Origin: Frankiaceae bacterium
Lineage (GTDB): Bacteria > Actinomycetota > Actinomycetes > JAVEEB01
NCBI GenBank assembly: GCA_030840665.1
Contig: JAVEEB010000269.1
Location: 1-5,612 of the forward strand
DNA length: 5,612 nt
Direction: 5' to 3'
Made by a program: the position numbers and the translations under genes. A model generated the notes under the pieces. It saw nothing but the letters and a program-made list of their open reading frames with translations. It did no database searches and was not told the origin of the DNA. Below, in pieces: positions 1 through 5,612 of this stretch. Within the stretch, counting starts at the first letter, position 1, and every line of letters starts with the position of its first letter.

Positions 1-739
1 CCCACGTCAGCAGGGCGCCCGCGATCAGGCCGCCGATGTGCGCGCGCCAGTCGATGCCCGGCACCAGGAACGTGAAGACCAGGTTCAGGCCGAGCATGCC
101 GAGGATCGGGCCGGCGTCGAGACGGAGCCGCCGCACGATCACCAGCAGGGCGCCCAGCAAACCGAAGATGGCGCCCGACGCCCCCAGGCTGGACGCGGCC
201 GACGGTTGCAGCGCAAACGAGGCAACCGTCCCGGCGAGGGCGGAGACCAGGTAGACCGCGAGAAACCTCGTGGTGCCCAGGAGCCGTTCGACCTGCGTCC
301 CGATCACGTACAGGCTGAACATGTTGAACGCCACGTGCGTGATGCTTCCGTGGAGGAAGGCCGCCGTGATGAGGCGGTAGTACTCGCCGCGCTCGACACC
401 CGAGCCCCACAACACGAAGCGGCCCGTGAAGGTCGGCGACGCCTGCTGGACCAGGAACAGCAGCACGTTGATCACGATCAGGCCGATCGTGATCGAGCCC
501 GGACGAGCGGACATGACCCCGCCGGCGAGCGTGCGCGGCGCCGCCCTCCGCATGCCCTTGTTGCCGTCCCGGACGTCGTCCGGGCACTGGAACCCCACCG
601 ACGCCGGGATCATGCACTCCGGGCAGATGGGGCGCTCGCAACGCGTGCACCTGATCCGCGTCGCGCGGTCAGGGTGGCGGTAGCAGACGGCGACCGACCC
701 GGTCGGAGTCACTGCATCCGGGTCGACCGGCTGGCTCAC
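1..739 (-). CDS. Rhomboid family intramembrane serine protease with N-terminal zinc-finger-like module (3' end outside window)
   Basis: This is a polytopic membrane protease that cleaves substrates inside or next to the lipid bilayer. The 246 visible residues start with a Cys/His-rich module (C19, H22, C31, C34, C39, C42, C52) resembling the B-box-like zinc finger common on actinobacterial rhomboids. The membrane domain begins near residue 82. It shows ExxYRLIT (119-125) and [13 protein letters not shown] (128-140), which holds the HxxxN element H135/N139. The nucleophile motif is GASGAIFG with Ser188, and the catalytic histidine is H234 in DWRAHIGG. Both dyad residues are present, so it should be active. 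The GTG start at 739 overlaps the TGA of the upstream cyclophilin gene as GTGA, which implies translational coupling; the ribosome site before it (GGAG or AGGCGG) is weak. The last helix and stop lie beyond the left edge. The substrate cannot be inferred. Confidence 0.93.
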   Translation of the reverse strand, partial: MSQPVDPDAVTPTGSVAVCYRHPDRATRIRCTRCERPICPECMIPASVGFQCPDDVRDGNKGMRRAAPRTLAGGVMSARPGSITIGLIVINVLLFLVQQASPTFTGRFVLWGSGVERGEYYRLITAAFLHGSITHVAFNMFSLYVIGTQVERLLGTTRFLAVYLVSALAGTVASFALQPSAASSLGASGAIFGLLGALLVIVRRLRLDAGPILGMLGLNLVFTFLVPGIDWRAHIGGLIAGALLTW

Positions 740-1257
740 GCGTCCGCCTGCTCCACGGTGACCGAGGTGATGACGACGTCGGTGACGGGCTTGTCGTTGC
801 GGCCCGTGGGCGTGCGCTCGATGGCGTCCACCACGTCCGTGCCGGCCGTCACCTCGCCGAAGATCGTGTGCTTGCCGTTGAGCCACGGGGTCGGGACGGT
901 CGTGATGAAGAACTGCGAACCGTTCGTGCCGGGGCCGGCATTGGCCATGCCGAGCAGGTACGGGCGGTCGAACGTCCGGCCCGCGACGATCTCATCCGCG
1001 AACTTGTAGCCCGGGCCACCGACGCCCTGCCCGAGGGGGTCGCCGCCCTGGATCATGAAGTCCGTGATGACGCGGTGGAAGATCGTCCCGTCGTACAACT
1101 TGTTGGTCGTCTTCTGGTTCGTCGCCGGGTGCGTCCATTCGCGACCGCCGGTGGCGAGCTCGACGAAGTTGCGGACCGTCACGGGCGTCTCGTCGTCGAA
1201 CAGTCGTACGGTGATGTCGCCGAGCGTCGTGTGCAAAGTGGCGTTCGTGTGCGGCAT
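736..1257 (-). CDS. ppiA: Cyclophilin-type peptidyl-prolyl cis-trans isomerase, cytoplasmic
   Basis: A 173-residue single-domain cyclophilin that catalyses cis-trans isomerisation of Xaa-Pro bonds during protein folding. The active site is complete: R62 in FHRV, F67 and M68, the QGGD motif at 70-73, MANAG at 104-108, SQFFIT at 114-119 with Q115 and F117, and W125, L126 and H130 in [11 protein letters not shown]. These match the catalytic and proline-binding residues of human cyclophilin A. A polar loop, about residues 37-54 between NFVELATGG and LYDG, is typical of actinobacterial members. There is no signal peptide or lipobox, so it is a cytosolic form. The ATG at 1257 has a good ribosome site, AGGAAG, eight bases upstream. 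The rhomboid gene follows with a four-base overlap, so the two are probably cotranscribed. The family is certain; the symbol follows mycobacterial usage. Confidence 0.96.
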   Translation of the reverse strand: MPHTNATLHTTLGDITVRLFDDETPVTVRNFVELATGGREWTHPATNQKTTNKLYDGTIFHRVITDFMIQGGDPLGQGVGGPGYKFADEIVAGRTFDRPYLLGMANAGPGTNGSQFFITTVPTPWLNGKHTIFGEVTAGTDVVDAIERTPTGRNDKPVTDVVITSVTVEQADA

Positions 1258-1265
1258 GAGGCTGG

Positions 1266-1271
1266 CTTCCT
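1266..1271 (-). promoter_or_regulatory. Ribosome binding site of the cyclophilin gene
   Basis: AGGAAG on the minus strand, eight bases before the ATG at 1257. It supports that ATG as the start and leaves no reason to look further upstream. Confidence 0.75.
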
Positions 1272-1392
1272 GATCGGGCGGGCGCTAGTTGCAGTCCATG
1301 GTGCCATGCGCAGCTGATCGGCAGCGGTACGGCAGTCGGCGTTACCGGTTGTCGTCGCGGGGGAAGGGCCCCTGTTGACGGTTACGCATCAC

Positions 1393-1397
1393 GGAGG
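1393..1397 (+). promoter_or_regulatory. Ribosome binding site deciding the start of the plus-strand gene
   Basis: GGAGG lies five bases before the ATG at 1403. The in-frame GTG at 1397 uses the last G of this site and so cannot be served by it. The start is therefore the ATG at 1403, two codons downstream of the longest possible frame. Confidence 0.8.
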
Positions 1398-1402
1398 TGC
1401 CC

Positions 1403-1948
1403 ATGTTCGGTAGGCGCAAGAAGAAGCTCTCGCGTTCAGAGAAGCTCCAACTCAAAGCGGCGTACGCGGCCGGCCAGGTCCGCCCCCGTGTCACGAAGGC
1501 TGCGAGCGCCGCGGCGCACAGGGTCGGCCCCCAGGTGAGCAAGGCAGCGGACCTAGCGGTCGAGAAGGTCGGGCCGCGCGTCGAGAAGGCACGCGACTAC
1601 GCCGCGCCGCGGGCATCCGCCCTGGCGGCGACGGCGGCGGTTGCGCTGGCCCCGCGCCTCGAGACCGCCCGGCGTCGATCGGGGGCGGCGCTGGACGCCC
1701 TCCGCGGTGCCGAGCCGGTCGTCGTCCACAAGCGGCGGCGGTGGCCGGTCGCCATGGGCGCGATGGGCATCGGGGTAGTGGCGGGGGCGGCAGCGCGAGC
1801 CTTCGCGAAGCCGATGACGATGGCGCCCGAGCCGACGCGATCGACGCCGACGATCATCCCCGACGATGCCGATGTCGTGGTGCTCGACGACGTGCGGGCG
1901 ACGCCTCACACCACCACGACCATGCCGACGCGGGACGCGGACGTCTAG
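1403..1948 (+). CDS. Ala-rich, C-terminally anchored membrane protein with 15-residue repeats (DUF5324-like by context)
   Basis: A 181-residue protein of unknown function. It has a basic N-terminus (GRRKKK), then three tandem 15-residue units at 26-40, 41-55 and 56-70 with the pattern V-x-P-x-V-x-K-A-x-x-x-A-x-x-[R/K], and a degenerate fourth at 71-85. A basic HKRRR stretch (109-113) precedes one hydrophobic, Gly/Ala-rich helix at about 114-135. The tail (136-181) is rich in Thr, Pro and Asp. By the positive-inside rule the repeats would be cytoplasmic and the tail outside. Streptomyces carries a similar Ala-rich protein with one C-terminal helix (DUF5324) beside the same cyclophilin and rhomboid genes. 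I infer kinship from position and architecture, not from alignment. It reads divergently from the cyclophilin gene and converges on tRNA-Ala. The start is set by GGAGG five bases before the ATG. Confidence 0.85.
   Translation: MFGRRKKKLSRSEKLQLKAAYAAGQVRPRVTKAASAAAHRVGPQVSKAADLAVEKVGPRVEKARDYAAPRASALAATAAVALAPRLETARRRSGAALDALRGAEPVVVHKRRRWPVAMGAMGIGVVAGAAARAFAKPMTMAPEPTRSTPTIIPDDADVVVLDDVRATPHTTTTMPTRDADV
1478..1612 (+). repeat. Three tandem 45-bp units encoding 15-residue repeats
   Basis: The units start VRPRVTKAASAAAHR, VGPQVSKAADLAVEK and VGPRVEKARDYAAPR, directly abutting. Val at positions 1 and 5, Pro at 3, Lys-Ala at 7-8 and a basic residue at 15 are shared; Ala at 12 is in all three. 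The DNA copies have diverged, so this is an old protein-level repeat rather than a recent duplication. Such Ala-rich units probably form short helices broken at Pro. Confidence 0.8.
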
Positions 1949-1982
1949 CGTCCCGATCGCGCAAGCTGGGTCTATTACGCGG

Positions 1983-2016
1983 CAACGGCCGCACCGAATT
2001 GTCGGTGCGGCCGTTG
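1983..2016. terminator. Perfect 15-bp stem-loop between convergent genes, probable bidirectional terminator
   Basis: The arms CAACGGCCGCACCGA (1983-1997) and its exact reverse complement (2002-2016) enclose a four-base loop. It lies 34 bases after the stop of the plus-strand gene and 11 bases beyond the 3' end of tRNA-Ala on the minus strand, so it can end both units. Neither side has a T-tract, so it is not a classical intrinsic terminator; actinobacteria often use stem-loops without one. The structure is certain and the function is inferred. Confidence 0.75.
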
Positions 2017-2027
2017 TGCTGCTGCGG

Positions 2028-2100
2028 TGGAGACGAGGGGAATCGAACCCCTAACCCCTGCCTTGCAAAGGCAGTGCTCTGCCAATTGAGCTACGTCCCC
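2028..2100 (-). tRNA. tRNA-Ala (anticodon UGC)
   Basis: A 73-base cloverleaf. The acceptor stem GGGGACG/CGTCTCC contains the G3-U70 wobble pair that is the main alanine identity element. The D arm is GCTC...GAGC. The anticodon stem CTGCC/GGCAG holds the loop TTTGCAA, giving anticodon TGC for GCN codons. The T arm is AGGGG-TTCGATT-CCCCT and the discriminator is A at 2028. CCA is not encoded (the next bases are CCG), so it must be added by nucleotidyltransferase. Its 5' end lies 23 bases after the stop of the small DLW gene. Confidence 0.97.
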
Positions 2101-2123
2101 GGATGGGCACGAATGCGAGCGGT

Positions 2124-2252
2124 CTAGCTCGCTTCGAGATCGTCCGTGGCGTCGTGCCATAAATCGTGTTCCGCGCGGTCGCTTGCCACCTTGCGGGTGA
2201 CGAGCACGCCGGCCATTGCTGCCAGTACGACGAAAAACAGCTTCTTCGACAC
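2124..2252 (-). CDS. Small single-helix membrane protein, DLW-39 family
   Basis: A 42-residue protein encoded between the two tRNA genes. It starts MSKKLFF, has one hydrophobic helix at about residues 5-19, then TRK and a polar C-terminal tail with SDRAEHDLWHDATDD (24-38). This matches the actinobacterial DLW-39 family, small proteins named for a conserved Asp-Leu-Trp motif and found downstream of gyrA; function is unknown to me. The GTG start at 2252 has AGGGGG five bases upstream. The ribosome site begins about 20 bases after tRNA-Ile, and the stop (TAG) lies 23 bases before tRNA-Ala. The basic N-terminus before the helix and TRK after it leave topology ambiguous; a cytoplasmic tail is more likely if TRK acts as the anchor. 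The Leu of DLW is encoded by TTA, the only TTA codon I noticed in any gene here. Confidence 0.88.
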   Translation of the reverse strand: MSKKLFFVVLAAMAGVLVTRKVASDRAEHDLWHDATDDLEAS

Positions 2253-2257
2253 GCGAA

Positions 2258-2263
2258 CCCCCT
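2258..2263 (-). promoter_or_regulatory. Ribosome binding site of the DLW microprotein gene
   Basis: AGGGGG on the minus strand, five bases before the GTG at 2252 and about 19 bases after the 3' end of tRNA-Ile. It is the main evidence that this short frame is translated and that GTG is the start. Confidence 0.7.
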
Positions 2264-2281
2264 ACGGGCGGCAGCCGGACG

Positions 2282-2355
<74 letters not shown>

Positions 2356-2360
2356 GTTGC

Positions 2361-2382
2361 GCGCACCGTTTTAACGGGGCGC
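2361..2382. promoter_or_regulatory. Inverted repeat just upstream of tRNA-Ile
   Basis: Arms GCGCACCGTT and AACGGGGCGC flank TT, pairing at nine of ten positions. On the minus strand the centre reads CCGTTAAAACGG, the most A/T-rich spot in this interval, ending about ten bases before the tRNA. TTAAAA or TAAAAC could be the -10 of a tRNA promoter, but I see no good -35 at the right distance. It could be a promoter with dyad symmetry, a regulator site or a processing hairpin. Confidence 0.4.
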
Positions 2383-2393
2383 ACGGTCCGCAA

Positions 2394-2433
2394 GGCTACC
2401 GCAGGCTCACCGGTGGCCTGCAAGCCGGTAACC
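2394..2433. terminator. Imperfect stem-loop after the gyrA-DUF3566 unit, possible terminator
   Basis: Outer arms GGCTACCG (2394-2401) and CGGTAACC (2426-2433) pair with one mismatch. Inner arms CAGGC (2402-2406) and GCCTG (2416-2420) pair around a loop that itself contains CACCGGTG; five bases are unpaired on one side. It starts about 20 bases after the DUF3566 stop on the minus strand. No T-tract follows. Placement suits termination or attenuation before tRNA-Ile, but the structure is imperfect. Confidence 0.4.
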
Positions 2434-2454
2434 GGGGCTGGGCGCCTGAGCCGC

Positions 2455-3144
2455 TCACCCCCGGTCGGAGAGGGTCACCTCGTTGCCTCCGACGATGCGT
2501 GCGCACAGGTTGTAGACGAAGGCACCCAATGTCCCGAGAGCCGTGAAGAGGATCGCGTTCAGGACCCCGAGCCCGGCCGCCCAGACCATCGTGCGCTTGA
2601 AGTTGAAGAGCTCCTCGACGGTGCGGTTCTTCGTACTCAGGAACGTGTCGTTGATCAGGGACGTCAGCGAGTCGAAGACATGCATGCCGTTCAGGAGCGA
2701 CCAGAGCACGGCCGCGACGACCACCCAGACGATCAGGAGGGTGACGGAGAAGACGAGCGTGAAGCGGAAGACGGACCAGGGGTCGACGCTCGCCACGGCG
2801 AGCTTCGCGCGGCGGCGACCGCGCGCAGGCGCCGTCGTTGGGCCGGGCACCGGACCCGACCGTGCTGCCGGCGCGGACGCCGGACCGGGTGCGGATCCCG
2901 ACACGGGTGCGGATCCCGACACGGGTCCGCGACGCCCTGCTGCGGTCTGTCCATCGGTCGCCGGGGCCGGCGCGACGATGCCGCCGGTCGACGGGCCGTG
3001 CCCGCCGGTCGACGGGCGCAGCAAGCCTGTCTCGTCGACCGAGCGCCCACCGACTGCCGCGTCGGAACGCGCGTCGTGCGGGAGCCTGCCGTCGTCTCCG
3101 CCGCCCGACCCGGGCCGGGGGCGGAGACCTGGTGCATCTGTCAT
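2455..3144 (-). CDS. DUF3566 two-helix membrane protein with disordered N-terminus
   Basis: A 229-residue protein of the DUF3566 family, which is almost always encoded just after gyrA in actinobacteria; its molecular role is not established to my knowledge. Residues 1-107 are low-complexity Pro/Gly/Ala/Ser/Thr and probably disordered. A basic GRRRAK patch (109-114) leads to the family hallmark SVDPWSVFRFTLVFSV (119-134) and transmembrane helix 1 (about 127-151). A polar segment follows (152-186, with NGMHVFDSL and TVEELFNFKR), then helix 2 (about 187-214). The pattern suggests both termini are cytoplasmic. The ATG at 3144 lies 20 bases after the gyrA stop, so the two are probably cotranscribed; GAGAAGAG about ten bases upstream may serve as a ribosome site. 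The N-terminus contains two short in-frame repeat pairs. Confidence 0.92.
   Translation of the reverse strand: MTDAPGLRPRPGSGGGDDGRLPHDARSDAAVGGRSVDETGLLRPSTGGHGPSTGGIVAPAPATDGQTAAGRRGPVSGSAPVSGSAPGPASAPAARSGPVPGPTTAPARGRRRAKLAVASVDPWSVFRFTLVFSVTLLIVWVVVAAVLWSLLNGMHVFDSLTSLINDTFLSTKNRTVEELFNFKRTMVWAAGLGVLNAILFTALGTLGAFVYNLCARIVGGNEVTLSDRG
2887..2926. repeat. 18-bp direct tandem repeat, two exact copies plus four bases
   Basis: GGGTGCGGATCCCGACAC occurs at 2887-2904 and 2905-2922, followed by GGGT. On the minus strand it encodes VSGSAP twice (residues 75-86 of the DUF3566 protein). The unit is a multiple of three, so copy-number change keeps the frame. Exact identity suggests recent slippage. 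Confidence 0.9.
2982..3017. repeat. 21-bp-period direct repeat in the DUF3566 gene
   Basis: CGCCGGTCGACGGGC occurs at 2982-2996 and 3003-3017. It encodes two PSTGG units, seven residues apart (44-48 and 51-55), in the disordered N-terminal region. Confidence 0.85.
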
Positions 3145-3164
3145 AGGTGCATCGCTCTTCTCGC

Positions 3165-5612
<2,448 letters not shown>

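Larger units (their letters stand above)
1258..1402. promoter_or_regulatory. Divergent intergenic region between the cyclophilin and repeat-protein genes
   Basis: These 145 bases separate two divergently transcribed genes and must hold a promoter in each direction unless transcription comes from elsewhere. I found the two ribosome sites but no convincing -35/-10 pair on either strand. A TTGACG at 1375-1380 is too close to the plus-strand start to act as a -35 for that gene. A short dyad, CATGG-TG-CCATG, lies at 1297-1308 and may be chance. Confidence 0.5.

Noticed and set aside
38..1009. 323-codon plus-strand frame opposite the rhomboid and cyclophilin genes
   Set aside because: It covers parts of two well-supported minus-strand genes and encodes Arg/Asp/His-rich low-complexity sequence, typical of a high-G+C shadow frame.
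1297..1308. CATGG-TG-CCATG dyad in the divergent intergenic region
   Set aside because: Only five base pairs and no matching site elsewhere; likely chance.
1375..1380. TTGACG as a -35 promoter element
   Set aside because: A -10 at 16-18 bases spacing would fall around 1397-1404, on the ribosome site and start codon, which is incompatible with the leadered gene seen there.
1397..1399. GTG as the start of the plus-strand repeat protein
   Set aside because: It overlaps the GGAGG ribosome site; the ATG at 1403 is correctly spaced.
2887..3017. Possible CRISPR-like repeats
   Set aside because: Repeats are in frame with a coding region, directly adjoining or seven codons apart, with no spacers and no cas genes.

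Overview
The window is a stretch of chromosome from a high-G+C actinobacterium. The coding regions use almost only G/C-ending codons. GyrA is of the actinobacterial type, with GNYHPHGD and RYTECRLAP motifs and a second GyrA-box-like motif. The gene order gyrA - DUF3566 membrane protein - tRNA-Ile - small DLW protein - tRNA-Ala, followed by a small membrane-anchored Ala-rich protein, a cyclophilin and a rhomboid protease, matches the housekeeping neighbourhood downstream of gyrBA that I recall from Streptomyces and relatives. I cannot name the genus from the sequence.

Right side (minus strand, 5612 down to 2028). The 3' part of gyrA fills 5612-3165; only its first few codons lie outside the window. 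Twenty bases after its stop comes a DUF3566 two-helix membrane protein (3144-2455), probably cotranscribed with it. A possible stem-loop (2394-2433) and a short inverted repeat (2361-2382) separate this pair from tRNA-Ile(GAU) at 2355-2282. A 42-residue membrane microprotein of the DLW-39 type (2252-2124) sits between tRNA-Ile and tRNA-Ala(UGC) (2100-2028), so a protein gene is sandwiched between two tRNA genes. A perfect 15-bp stem-loop (1983-2016) follows.

Middle (plus strand, 1403-1948). A 181-residue protein converges on the tRNA-Ala gene. It has three 15-residue tandem repeats, one C-terminal membrane helix and a Thr/Pro/Asp-rich tail. The stem-loop lies between the two converging units and probably ends transcription on both strands.

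Left side (minus strand, 1257 to 1). A cytoplasmic cyclophilin-type prolyl isomerase (1257-736) overlaps by four bases (GTGA) with a rhomboid intramembrane protease that has an N-terminal Cys-rich zinc-finger-like module. The rhomboid gene runs off the left edge. A 145-bp intergenic region (1258-1402) separates this pair from the divergent plus-strand gene and must hold both promoters; I could not recognise either.

This is a conserved housekeeping region. I see no mobile element, CRISPR array, phage gene or defence system, and no gene-free stretch over 300 bases. The most interesting items are the microprotein between the tRNAs, which has a TTA codon at the Leu of its DLW motif; the 15-residue repeat protein; and the Gly-Ala pair in the quinolone-determining region of GyrA.
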